Assembly: GCA_037042915.1 (NCBI GenBank)
Contig: CM073202.1
Location: forward strand, 1,674,001-1,738,000
Length of the DNA: 64,000 nt
Direction of reading: 5' to 3'
Source of the DNA: Auricularia sp. M13
Lineage: Eukaryota; Basidiomycota; Agaricomycetes; Auriculariales; Auriculariaceae
Shown here one piece after another: positions 1-12,000 of this stretch. The notes beneath the pieces were generated by a model. That model saw only the letters and a program-made list of their open reading frames with translations. It was not told the DNA's origin and did no database searches. Every line of letters starts with the position of its first letter. The stretch's first letter is position 1. A program made the translations under genes and the position numbers.

Positions 1-201
1 TTCCTGTAGTAGTGCCGCGTCTTCATGGTTAAGACCACGCCCCATTGAGCCTCTATCAATATTTTCCAGCCAGCTGGATGACTGGCGTAGGGGTTTTCGG
101 GGCAAGTGACTCCAAGCGGCTCGGCGTTCACCGTGTGGCTTTCTGTTCCCTGCGCCGTCGCTGCGACTACCGGGCTCTGTCATGCTGGCCAGCTACCGTA
201 T

Positions 202-2047
202 ATGAGCTCCCGGAAGCGCAAACGCGAGCGCAGAGCACTCGAGGACCATGTCAACCTCATGCGCGCAGTGCGCGCGCGCCGCACGCTCGATCTCGCCCAG
301 CACCTGAGTGCGCGACCCGAGGTGGACCAGAGCGAGAGCGAGTCTGTCTCCTCGCACGGCAGCGGCGAAAAACGCGCTTGGACGCGCTGGCCATTGCTTG
401 AAGGCGACGCGCATCTGCCGGAATGGACGCTGTTCGACGAGGTTGAGGATGTCGTCTCGCGCTTCCTCAAGGCCGATGCCGACGCCTTGGACCGTGAAGA
501 GGCATTGAACGAGCATGACGCCGTTGACGACGAGCCGCAAGTGGTCGTTGAAGACCAGAGACCTGCTGCTGCCCTGGATTTTGAGCCGGAACCGATGGAA
601 GACGGAGATGTCGACTTGGAGGCGCCGTCCGACGGCGACGGAGAAGACGTGGACATGGAGGACGGTGAGGCCGAGGCTGACGATTTCATCGAGCCCGACG
701 ACGATGACGACAGAGACTGCATGGGCTCGGAGGATTCATCTGCGCCACCCCTACCAATCGATGCTCTCCGCGACATTACAGATTCAACCCATGCATACTT
801 GACGCGCTTGCTTCGTACTCTGGCTCTTGCGCGGCCCGCGGTTCACAGCATTCTTGTTCGTCGCCTGGCACCTCTTGACTGGGTTTCTGTGCTGGAAATG
901 GCTGGTGCGCATGGTCTGGCAGACGTAGAGTGAGTAATTGCTAGCGCGCGGCAGAGACTCTCCCATTCATACACATCAAAGCACGATACAATATGTGCGC
1001 GAGGTAATGGAGGATATTCATGGTCCAGCTGAGCTTAAGAGTACGCCACAAACAGAACCTTTCACAAATCGCTTACTATGCTGTCCCTTACAGTCATCGA
1101 CCGTATGCGAGTCGTCGAAGCGCATCGTGCAGAACTACGCGCATTTGCTGCAGCTCATGACCACATTGACGACGAAGAGCCCATGCCCCGTCGTAAAGCT
1201 GATGCTGAGGAGGTCGTTTCGGGTTTGCAGCTCATGCGTGCTGCACATATCGTCCCCTTACACGTCAAACAGATTCAGAGGCTGAAGACGAAGCTCTGGG
1301 AGACGAGGTTGACGAGCAAGGCCTTGTCAAGAAGCGTGCCGTCACACGCTCACGAGAGTTACTTGAAGATGATGGTGAGCGTGCAAACCACCTCTATCAA
1401 CTATAGCGCCTGACAAATCCGCAGATGATCGGCCAGTTCGCTCTCGAGAGATCATAAGCGACAGCGGTATGCACTATTCAGCTGTAAATGAATATTGTTG
1501 GATGACTGATATTTGACGCTTCAGACATATCTACTGCCGATGACGACGCTCCTCATCACGCTAAGTCGCTGGCATCCCGTATATCAGAGGTCATGAGCGA
1601 GACTGGTGAGTTACTCGCGTGTATGCATTGTATCAGGTTGGCTCATTCTTGCCAGATGTCTCCATGCCCGACATGCGGCAAGAATCAGAGCCTGACCCAG
1701 CACATGAGGCAGAATTAGTGCCAGAGCCAGAGGCAGAGGCAGAGGCAGAACCGATAGCCCGCCGACGTCCGGCCCGCCGCGCGAGTACGCGTTATTCGCG
1801 CGCGACCTCGATGAGCACGGATGTTGCCCCTGGGCCGAGCGATTCACAAGACTTATCGACGCCGGTCGCCACTGCTCCACCATCGGAGGATGAAGTTGAG
1901 CAGAATCCTCTCGCGGCGGGCTGGCGCCGGGGCAGACATGGCGACGACGGAGACGATGTAGAGTTCAATGCGAGACGACAACGCAAGCGGTCGTTGTCGC
2001 GGAGGGTGTCGCTTCCACGTGCCCGGAGCCACAGCCGTGGTGCTTGA
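202..2047 (+). CDS. Hypothetical acidic, nuclear-type protein (multi-exon)
   Basis: I do not recognise this gene. The reading starts at ATG 202 (MSSRKRKRERRALEDH), giving a basic N-terminus that looks like a nuclear localisation signal. It then runs open to about 930 through a long Asp/Glu-rich segment (DGDVDLE, DGEDVDMED, DDDDD) and a helical stretch ending near ILVRRLAPLDW. Further coding blocks follow at about 1100-1255 (VVEAHRAELRAF, helical), 1285-1370 (acidic, then KKRAVTRSRELLEDD), 1425-1465, 1525-1605 and 1656-2047. They are separated by short GT-AG introns. The last exon carries a Glu/Pro repeat, then RRRPARR and an Arg/Ser-rich tail. Composition suggests a nuclear or chromatin-associated protein, but this is inference from composition only. 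The junction between the first and second long blocks is unclear and may include a tiny extra exon near 985-1005. Confidence 0.6.
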
Positions 2048-2523
2048 TGGGATATCCCTCGAATCTGGTGTCATCGTTATCCGGTAGTGGATGAGAGGTG
2101 GATTGCACATACGTGAGCCGAATCTGCGATCAGTTGACGGTGTCCGCTGATGTGCTGTAGTATATATACACAAGGCGGAATGTGTGCTTGACAATGCCCA
2201 TATACCTAATAACTCAGCCATACCACACAACATTAGTCTATCTAGTCTTGCCTTACGCGGAGACCTTGCGCTCAGCTGCATTCAGTATTTCGAGATGTTA
2301 TCTTCAGCAGCAGGCAGTTGCCTCAGTATTTCAGCTGGTGTCCTCCGTGCGCTCTGTTGATTTTCGAATGATGAGCATATGTGGAAACTTCGGAAGATCG
2401 CATTGGAAGAGTACAAGTTCAGTATTTGTGAATCTTTGGGCGCCTTTCTTGTGCACGTGGGAGCGGAACGGCTCAAGACCCGCAAATTAGCGCTCACAAG
2501 TCTGTTCTGCTCTCGTACTCGTC
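2048..2523. other. Intergenic, promoter of the AVT gene
   Basis: This AT-richer gap lies between two genes on the same strand. It has a TATA-like run (tagtatatatacac) near 2158-2171, far from either start codon. I see no coding signal in it. Confidence 0.4.
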
Positions 2524-5179
2524 ATGTCTGGAGGACCATCGCCTTCGACGACGCCGGGCTCTGTGCCCGCCAACATCCCTCCACGGCTAGGAACGCCAGC
2601 CCGACCGACACCGCAATTGGGAACGACACCCGTGAGCGCGAGCCCGCTTGCTCGCGAAGAGCTGCGTGCTCAGCTTGCGGACGTGGGCTCCGTCCCCGAC
2701 GAAGAGAAGGCCAAGGTGCTCAGACGGCACCTCGTCTCGCGCGAGGAACGTGGCCGACGCGCATCAGACTCTGAGGGCCAGCTCGAGGGCCCCAGCAGCA
2801 CCGCGGCGCCGATTGTCGCCTCCATTCTTTCCGGGGCACCGGCCGGAGCGCTGCCCGACGCGCCCGGCACGGCGGGGCAGACGCATCCAGCGCGCGAGGA
2901 CTCGGAGCCGTTCCCCATCCCGTACGACACCGAGGGCGGCGACGTGACGTGCGTCGCTGAGGCTCATTCGCCCGACTGCGGCAGCTGATAGCGATTGCCC
3001 TGCAGACACGCGATCTACAAGTGGCATGCCGACCAGCGGCGGGAGGCTCTGCGCAAGCCGCGCGCCCATTCCGTCTTTGTGCCCAGGCAGGCGTCCAGCA
3101 ACGACCCGGCCTTTGAGCATATCCACGAACCGGGCGGCTTCAGGCGCAATTACGTCCTCATGAATGCGCGACACGATGACGACCGTCCCATCGTCTCCAA
3201 CAACTTCATCGAATTTCTCTACCTCTACGGTCACCTGGTGAGCGCTCCGTGCTGTGTCAGGCGCCAGCTCGTCAGTCGGCTGACAGTTTCTAGGCTGGCG
3301 AAGAGTTGGAAGAATCTGACGAGGATGAAGCACCTCAGGATGAAGAGGAAGCATATATTCGCGAGCCAGATGGCAGACGCTTCCCATCCGAGTCTCCAGA
3401 CCGTTTGCGTCGACGCACGACGCTGGGCACAGATGGAGCAGAGGAGGAAACACCGCTGCTGAAACCCGTCACAACGACGCAGACGTTCAGTCGCAGCCTA
3501 AGCCGATTGCGCCGACGATCCAGCATTCAGAAACGTGGAGACGCGACAGTCACACAGGCCGTGCTCATGCTCTTGAAATCTTTCATCGGAACGGGTGTGC
3601 TATTCCTCGGACGCGCATTCTATAATGGCGGCATGCTGTTTTCCACTGTGACATTGGTCTTCATTGCAATGATCTCCTTATTATCGTTTCTATTGCTCGG
3701 AGAAGCAAAGGCTGCTGTCCCTGGGAGCTTCGGAAGTACGCACCTCCTTCACTCACTACGTTCGGTCTTCTGAAACGAGTATCTGCAGGCATTGGCGGGC
3801 AATTATATGGTCGTTGGATGCGGCTGGCCATCCTCAGCTCTATCGTCCTATCACAGGTCGGCTTCGTGTCGGCATACACAATATTCGTCGCCGAGAATTT
3901 ACAGGTAGGATAATATAGGTGCTCGTCTGAGCGTGTATAACTGAAATTTCACCGTAGGCCTTCGTACTCGCTGTCACCGATTGCAAGGAGAACATCAAAG
4001 TCCAATTCTTAATATTGGCTCAGCTCATCGTATTTTTGCCGCTGGCTTTAATCCGAAATCTGGCCAAGCTATCGACAACTGCCCTCGTTGCGGACGTCTT
4101 CATATTTGTTGGCTTGGTACGCATACTTCTCCTTTCAAATTACAAATGCTGACCGCCATCAGGTTTATATTGGCAGCCAGGAGATCTCGACCATTGCGTC
4201 GCGCGGTGTCGCCGACATCCAGCTGTTCAACCGCGAGAGTTTCGCCTTGTTGATTGGAACTGCTGTGTTTTCCTTCGAGGGTATTGGACTTGTGAGTTTT
4301 GTTCTTGCAAGCAATGTGCGATCTACATACTGATTGATGTAGGTTATCCCAATCACAGACGCAATGGCAGAGCCCGAGAAGTTCCCCAAGGCGCTGACGG
4401 GCGTCATGTTCTTCCTGACTGGTGTGTGCTACGAATCCTGCAGCCATGCTTATGCTAATCGCGGCGCCGCAGCTCTGTTTGGAGGCGCGGGAGCGCTTGC
4501 GTATGCTGCATATGGTTCGGACGTTCAAACGGTTGTGCTGGTGAACTTGCCGGCAGAGAGTAAATTCGTGCAAGCGGTCCGTGTCCATATTTATGCCGTT
4601 GCAGTGCAAAGGCTCACATTTCTACGCCACAGGTGCAATTCATCTATGCCATTGCGATCTTGCTTTCCATTCCGCTGCAGTTCTTCCCGGCCGCACGTAT
4701 TCTTGAGCAGGGTATCTTTAAACACAGGAGCGGCAAGGGCAACCTGAAGGTCAAGTGGCAGAAGAACTTCTCGCGCATCTTGCTCGTCCTCTTTTGCACA
4801 TTCATCAGCTCTGTCGGGGCGAAGGACTTGGACAAGTTCGTTGCATTCGTAGGCTCTTTTGCCTGCGTACCGTTGTGCTATGTCTACCCGGCCATGCTCC
4901 ATTATAAGGTGCGCCCATGAGCTCACACGCCCGGCGTTGTCAGACCTGACGCGCCGCCTTACTCCTTACCATAGGCTTGCGCGACGACTAGAAGACAGAA
5001 GGCGATAGATATCGCGCTCATGATCTTTGGCACAGTTGCAGCCATATATACGACCGTGCAGACCGTTTCGGTGCGTTCTCTCCGGAGCGCGAGCGTTATG
5101 CGTTGCTGATACTCTTGTCCCTGTCTAGCTCATGTTCCAGCCGCCCGGCGACGGCCCACAATTTGGCCGGTGTGAATGA
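2524..5179 (+). CDS. Vacuolar amino-acid transporter, AVT3/4 type
   Basis: This is a member of the amino acid/auxin permease (AAAP) family. Fungal AVT3-like proteins export neutral amino acids from the vacuole. ATG 2524 opens a long hydrophilic, Ser/Pro-rich N-terminal region, typical of AVT3-like proteins. The region includes IYKWHADQRREALRKP and an acidic stretch EELEESDEDE. The core begins near 3560 with LLKSFIGTGVLFLGRAFYNGG, the first two membrane helices. Further helices follow in exons near 3770-3900, 3960-4120, 4165-4290, 4345-4530, 4635-4910 and 4975-5070. The last short exon ends MFQPPGDGPQFGRCE at stop 5177-5179. Around eight short GT-AG introns interrupt the gene. The fold and first-helix motif make the family secure; substrate and direction are inferred from the family. 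Confidence 0.88.
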
Positions 5180-5469
5180 GCAGCACACGCTGTCGAGAAT
5201 CTCGGAGTAGAGTGCGCATTTGGAAGGAACATTGCACTGCATGACACAGTATTATACGCTCGTCGTCTAACGAATACACAACCACTAGTGGGAAATCCGA
5301 CTTCAGAATGAACACTCGAGACTTCAGAATGAACACTCGAGAGTCGTCGAAGGGTCAAAGAGCGGCAGCCCAGTCTGTTTTGTGAACTTGGAGCAATCCG
5401 GTCAGCCGAAAAAGAGAAGAAACTTGATTGCACGAGTGGACAGCAGGTTGGATCTATTAGGCGGACAGC

Positions 5470-6311
5470 TCAATCGCGCTTGAGCTCGCGGTGGACAATG
5501 AACATGCGTTCCGCGCCAGGCCCTGCGTCCTGGCCGACCTCGCGCGCGCCGGGAAGCGCCTGCAGGCCGGCGGCGGGGGCGCCGCGGGCGAGGATGACGA
5601 ACATCTGCAGGCCGTCGCCAACCTCGATGTGTCGCTCTGTCGCGCCGGTGAAGGCGTCTGTGACAAGCGAGAGGACATGGTCGAGCGGGAGGTGGGCAGG
5701 ATGGTCGCCCTGCTGGTTCTTGAAGTATATCTTGTGGGCGAGTTAAGTTGAGTATACAAATGCAGTCACGTCGCGACGCGCACCTGGTTATCCAGGAAGG
5801 GCTGAACGAGACTCTGGGCAGCGCCGGCGGCACGGCAGGTCTCGCGCTCGTAGGAGCCGACGGGGTCGAAGGAGTAGACGGCGCCTTTGCCGTCCTCGTC
5901 GATGCCGCCGAGAATGTTGTAGACGTAGTACGGGAAGAAGCGCTTGGCGTAGAGCATCGTCTGGATGAGCCGCGCAATCGCCTGCAGCGGCATGTCCTTC
6001 GAGTGCGCGTGTCTGTACCACTGCGACGCGTAAGCCCCCCGCCACCGCCCGCAAAGGCGACAAAGACCCCAGAAACGCACCTCGAGCCGCTGCTTGACCT
6101 TCTTGACGAACATGTTGCCGTCGGCCGCGAACCCGTTGACCGCGAGCACGGCCTTGTCGGTCAGCCGGAAGACCTTGGGCGCGTAGCGCGTCTGGATCGA
6201 GTAGCCCTCCGTTTGCCGCGTGTCGCCTGCCACGACCGCAAAGTCGGCGCCAGCAACGGCCAGGATCGTGCCGCCGTTCTCCGTGTATGGGTTGAATCCG
6301 TGTCTTTGCAT
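5470..6311 (-). CDS. PRE7: 20S proteasome subunit beta-6 (PRE7/PSMB1)
   Basis: This is a structural, non-catalytic beta subunit of the 20S proteasome core. From the start the protein reads FNPYTENGGTILAVAG, then AGDTRQTEGYSIQTRY and NGFAADGNMFVKK. A second exon has YAKRFFPYYVYNILGG, DEDGKGAVYSFDPVGSYE and PFLDNQV. A third has LVTDAFTGATERHIEVGDGL and ends exactly in the family tail ELKRD (stop 5470-5472). Two short introns separate the exons. Length and order match the family. ATG 6311 gives MQRHGFNPY. No in-frame ATG lies upstream before a stop, so either this is the start or a very short first exon exists further upstream. Confidence 0.93.
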
Positions 6312-6534
6312 CTCGGGTGGCAGGAGGAGGTTACGTTCACCTCTTCGGAAGTTGCCAGATCGCGGAGAGCGTCTGGACTTGACGGAGATATCGGAAAGAG
6401 CCGAGGTACGGACAGTCGTAAAGTGTACATTCGCAATGGATGCTCACATCATCTAAGTAGGCGACCTCGCATTCACGGGCTGTTCTATACGTGATACGTA
6501 GCGCTCTATGTAACAGTCACCAATCTCGAGCCAC

Positions 6535-8721
6535 TCACGCCTCCTCGCTGCCGTAATACCACAACGCGTCCCAAACGACACTTACGGCGACTCTCGGACA
6601 GAATAGCAGCAATGGGGGAGACAGATGCTGTATCGTGCGCCACATCAGGCTGGCCGCGTAATCATTCTGAGACCACAAGACGTCAGCAATTGCTCAATGA
6701 AAGGTGAACAGTAGTTTGAAACGGCCGCATACCCTCTGCAGCATCGCACCTAACCGCTTGTTGTACCACTTGACGACCTTACTAGTGCCCCCCAGCTGCT
6801 CGCCGGGGAAGGGCGTGGTCGTTTTGTGCGCGTAATCGATGGTTTTGGCGTTGTCCCTTCGAACTCGGAGGTTTAGCCAGGAGAAAGAGGGAAAGTGAGG
6901 ACGGACCACAGTCCCTGTGTCCGCCTCGCCAGTCTCTGGAAGCACGTCCGGCCGAAGGACGGCTCCGTGGGGGAGAGAGATCGCAAAACACCGTCGAGCG
7001 TAAGCACCTCGAGGGACGCTTTGGTAACTCCCTGGCTAGAGAAATTTGGTGCGCGGTTAGAGAAGTAAAGGAAATAAACCACAGAGTTACACACCTGAAT
7101 GCGGGGTTGAGATTCATGAAAGCGTCTCCTAAAGCGACGAAGTTGTGCGGAAGCTCATCGACGACCTTTTCGTAATGGATCCAAGAGCAGGACGCTTGCG
7201 ATCGTGAGAAATCCGCGGCGCACACCAACATAAATGCTCACTTGTATGGTGCTCGCCCACGACAACCTTGTCGGCGACTGGTTCCAGCAGGTCGATGAGC
7301 TTCCATGCGTAGTCCGGGACGCGGCTTTTGAGTTTCGTCATGTGCTCGCGCAGCTGCTTCAGCGAAGTAGGCACCTCGCATCCCCACCCTCCGGCCATGA
7401 AGCCCACTGCACACCGAAGACCTGTCAGTCGTGGATACGGCAGCTGGGAAAGAATTCGCAGCACGCACCGCTCGCTTCGCCCTGCCTCATCATGTACACC
7501 AGGCGGTGGTCCTTCTCAGGGTCGGGCAAGATGACAAAAAAGTATTGCTTAAAGTCGGGGTCATATTGGCCGCCAGCAAGCCCGCCCGTGCCGTCCGTCA
7601 GCGTCCGCACGTTCTCGTTGAAATTCGTTGGGAGCGGGAAGAATAACGACGCGCAGTTTACGTGAGGGTCGTAGTTCTCGCGCAGATTTGCGGGTAGCGG
7701 CGCTGGTAGGGCGCGGGAGAGCAGCTTGAGCCCGACTTGCGAGGCACCCGTGCAATCTGCGGAAAGCTCAATGTCAGCGGGATGGTAGCATGCGACAAGA
7801 CTGACCGACGACCAAGGCGCATGTGAGTTTCAGCGTCGTCCCGTTAGCCCGGCGCACGCTGACGGCGCGAATGTGATTGACATTGCCGTTGCCCGGTATG
7901 AACCCGGTGACTGTGCCATTGACGAACTCGATATCGGGACATGTCTCGTAAACGCCGTAGCGCAGGAGCGGTTCGAGGGCGCGCCGCGGGCCACATATTT
8001 GTTTGGGGGGTTTGCCACCGTATTGCTTCCAAGGATGGGGCAACGGTTGGGTGCCGGTGAAGGCATGCATGTCGGTCGGCGAGACTCTGCCAGTGCGCGC
8101 CCGTTAGCGCCGGCTGCATATGCGATGCTCGCGCAGCACGTACATGATACCCCAGCGGCGAGCGTGTGAGTCAAATCCCGGGAATAGCTTGCGGACAACG
8201 TAGGTCAGCAGCGCTTGATACCCTGTCATCTGGTGAATAAACAACACAGCTAGGCAGTACGGCATGCACGAACCGTGAAAGGCATTATACTGGTAGACGC
8301 GCTGCCGCTTCTGTTCGTACGTGTTGTAAATCCCGCGAGAGCCCTCTGCAGGGCGCGTCGAAGTGACGGGCGGCTTGCGCGCCTCCGGCGTAAAGGTCCA
8401 GGCCTCAGGCTCGACAACGACGACGCGCTCGAAATGATCTGCACACACGCGCGCGGCGAGTAGACCAGCGATACTGAGCAGTCAAAGTTGCAATTAGCCA
8501 GGATATCCAATGCAAGCGCGACAAACGCGTGAGCACCTGCCACCGCAGATGACAGCCGTTCCCGCCTCCTTGGCAAAGCGTCGCGGCGTACCCAGTTTGG
8601 GCAGGTCACGAACAGCTGTGAACGTCCGCATAGTGTACGAATACAGCGCCGCAGAGACGAGGCGGTAGAGAACGGCGAGTCCCAGTCCGGCCGCGATGGC
8701 GTACTGCGTGGCGAAAGACAT
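6535..8721 (-). CDS. FAD/NAD(P)-binding oxidoreductase, membrane-anchored
   Basis: The start at 8721 gives MSFATQYAIAAGLGLAVLYRLVSAAL, a hydrophobic N-terminal anchor. A dinucleotide-binding fold follows: AVICGG at the end of exon 1 continues in exon 2 as IAGLLAARV, ending on an acidic residue after VVVVEP. Later exons are at about 8448-8104 (includes RVYQYNAFH and LFPGFDSHARRWG), 8070-7774, 7755-7670, 7610-7480, 7430-7240, 7200-7120, 7050-6700 and 6670-6535. The C-terminus reads ALWYYGSEEA. This resembles flavin monooxygenase/epoxidase-like proteins common and mostly uncharacterised in Agaricomycetes. Substrate unknown. It shares a 375-bp divergent promoter with XRN1. Confidence 0.75.
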
Positions 8722-8792
8722 GCCGTCAAGTCAAACGCGAGAAATTCCAAGCCACAGCCGGTTATCATGAAAAGCCCTGTATTGGTGGGAGC

Positions 8793-8804
8793 TTATAAAT
8801 ATAT
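8793..8804 (-). promoter_or_regulatory. TATA-like box of the FAD oxidoreductase
   Basis: The minus strand reads ATATATTTATAA about 75 nt upstream of ATG 8721, inside the divergent promoter shared with XRN1. The rest of 8722-9096 shows no coding signal. Confidence 0.45.
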
Positions 8805-9096
8805 CGAGAGACATAGGTATCCCGAAGGTATCCCGACAGCATCGTTGAGTTGATCCCCGGAACGACAGGAAGACACAAGAGGCGACTCCGAACGGACTGT
8901 ACAGTAAGCCACTGCCTAGTCGGAAAATAGGACGGCGCCCGCGTTGTGGCTCAAGTATCCTGGAGAGTGAGTCTGGAACGGTTCGGGGTCAAGGCGCGAT
9001 GAATTGAATCCGGCATCCGGACTGGGCCGCTCGAACACGCTTGACATTACCACACCACAACGCGGCCATTAAGAGGCCGCACCTGCACACGCAGCT

Positions 9097-12000
9097 ATGG
9101 GTGCGCACCGCAGCTGGCTCTGGGGAGTGTGCTAACTGAGCGCCATTGCAGGAATCCCAAAGGTGCAGCGGTTTGCACGGAATGCAAGTCACAGATGACT
9201 GACGTCGTCCCCCTGACAGTTCTTCCGCTACATTTCGTGCGTTGGCTCTTGTGTGCGACTCGCGGCGGATTCCTTACGCGCAGCTCAGAGAGCGGTACCC
9301 CCTCATTTCGCAGTTAATCGAGGCGAACAAGATCCCAGAGTTCGGTGCGTCCGCACAAGCTGGCTGCCAGCTCCCGTCAACGTCTCACGTTTGTGCACTC
9401 GCATAGACAACCTCTATCTGGATTTCAACGGGATTATCCACAATTGTGCGCTATCTTAACTCGACTTTCTCCTGCTACTTACGCGAGAAATGTTTCCCAG
9501 GCTCGCATCCCAATGACGGCGATGCTCACTACCGTATATCAGAGCAAGAGATATTTACCGCCATATTCGCATATGTGGACCATCTCTTCAGCAAGATTAA
9601 GCCGCAGAAGTTGTTCTTCATGGCCATCGACGGCGTCGCACCGCGCGCCAAGATGAACCAGCAGCGTAGCCGCCGGTTCAGGACCGCAAAGGAGGCGAAG
9701 GAGGTCCGCGAAAAGGCGATCAGCAAGGGCGAAAAGCTCCCAGAGGAGAAGGCGTTCGACAGCAACTGTATCACACCTGGTACGCTATCTGACCGGACTC
9801 GGTCCATGTCTGTGTCTGACCCTTGTGCAGGAACAACATTCATGGCGCGGCTCTCTGAGCAGCTGCGCTATTTCGTCAACAAGAAGATTTCGGAGGACGC
9901 AAATTGGAGGGGGATCGAAGTTATCCTCTCTGGGCACGACGTCCCAGGCGAGGGCGAACACAAGATAATGGAGTACATCCGGCACGCAAAGGCGCAGCCG
10001 GGCTACAATCCGAACGTCCGGCATTGCCTGTACGGCCTGGACGCGGATCTCATCATGCTCGGTTTGTTGAGCCATGACCCACATTTCTGCCTGTTGCGCG
10101 AGGAGGTCAAGTTTGGACCTGCGGCGAGGAAGCGCAACACTGGCACGTATGTCCTTTCCCTATTTACCATCCTTCCAGTCCGCTTTAATGTTTTGTCAGT
10201 CTCGAGTCGCAAAGCTTTTTCCTGTTGCATCTATCCTTATTGCGGGAGTACCTCGATTTGGAGTTCCACAGTATCGCGACCACCCTTCCTTTCACCTATA
10301 ACTTGGAGCGCGTTATCGACGACTTCATCACGCTCGCCGTCTTTGTGGGCAACGATTTCCTGCCCAACTTGCCCGATCTACATATTCACGAGAACGCGCT
10401 CGAACGGCTCTTTGAAATCTACAAGATTGTCTTGCCCGGCTTGGGTCAGCAATTATATTTTCGTGTCTCTTTTTTGCCTAATTCTCCGTTGCATCGTAGG
10501 GGGTTACTTGAACGACAGCGGTGTCATTGATATGGGCCGTCTGCAGAAGATAATGGCGGAGATGAGCGGCGTTGAGAAGGAGTCGTTCGAGAAGGAGAAC
10601 AGCGACACGCATTGGTTCAAGGGCAAGCAGCGCAAGTTTGCGAATGAGAAACCCGACAAGAATAAGAAGACTATGGGTCCGTTTATCACGCACATTGAAC
10701 TTTACCGCTTGGATGACTTACTGTGCTTGTTGCGTGACAGGCTTGACGTCCAAGCAAAAGTCGATCTTTAAGCGCGTCGAGGAGTGGGTGTTGAGTAACC
10801 AGGACGCGCCTTTGGAGACGAAGCGGACAGCGCGTCTCGAATTCGTCAACGATCTCGCCGCGGGCGACAGGCGCTTTATTTCTGGCCTCGCGGTCGAACT
10901 GCACCTCGAGATTGCGTGGGACGAGTACGACGACCAGGACCAGAACCTGATCGTTCTGCGGCTACCGGCGTCGGCTGTGGAGGAGGTTAGCGAGAGCGAA
11001 GACAACGGCGAAGAGTGGAAGGACGAGGACGACGAGGAGAGCAAGATTGCGATCGCGCGTGTGCTGAATAAGTATAACCAGGCGAACGTCCTGGATGACG
11101 ATGGCTTCGACGAGCGGTACGAGAAGGCGTTGCAGCAGAAGATGGCGGAGTGGAAGGACCGTTATTATAAGGTGCGCGTGTTCGGTTTCTTTTCCTTGAC
11201 GTTTACCGACCTTGCTCTGTATCCGTAGGAGAAACTCGAGTTCTCTTCTGGAGAGACCAACTCGAAGGAAGTCCGCGACCTTGTTTTCAAATACTGCGAA
11301 GGACTGCAGTGGGTTATGTACTACTACTATAGTGGCGTTGCTTCGTGGGGTTGGTTCTACAACTATCATTACGCGCCCCGTATATCTGGTATGTCCAAGT
11401 CGGCTTTACCTGGCTCCTCTTGCTAATGGCTCTGATAGACTTGCATGATGTGGCCGAATTCGTGTTCCATTTCGACCTCGGCAAGCCGTTCCGTCCGTTC
11501 GAGCAATTGATGGGTGTTCTGCCAGCGGCCAGTCAAGAGCTTGTACCCCAGCCTTACCGGGTCAGTTTGTTGCTCAGCGAGGCTGCCTTGAGAAGCTCAT
11601 TGATGGTTGTAGCGACTTATGACGGACCCCAAGTCGCCAGTCGCGGATTTCTACCCGCTGGAGTTCACACAGGACATGAACGGCAAAAAGCAGGAGTGGG
11701 AAGCGATCGTCAAGATTCCTTTCATTGAGGAAACCAGACTTCTTTCGGCCATGGCTGGTATGTGCAAACACTAAATACTGGATTAGCCTCCTGATACTTT
11801 GCAGAATGCGAGTCCCTGTTGACTGAAGACGAGCGCCGCCGCAACTCGTTCGGCCCAAGCATGAAATTCATTTACACCGAGCAGAAACAGCCAGTCTACC
11901 CGTCTTCGTATCCTGGTATCTTCCCAGACATCACCAATTGCTTCTGCATCATGGAGCCGTACGATCTCCCGACGCTGGACGGACTGCACCTTGTGCAAGG

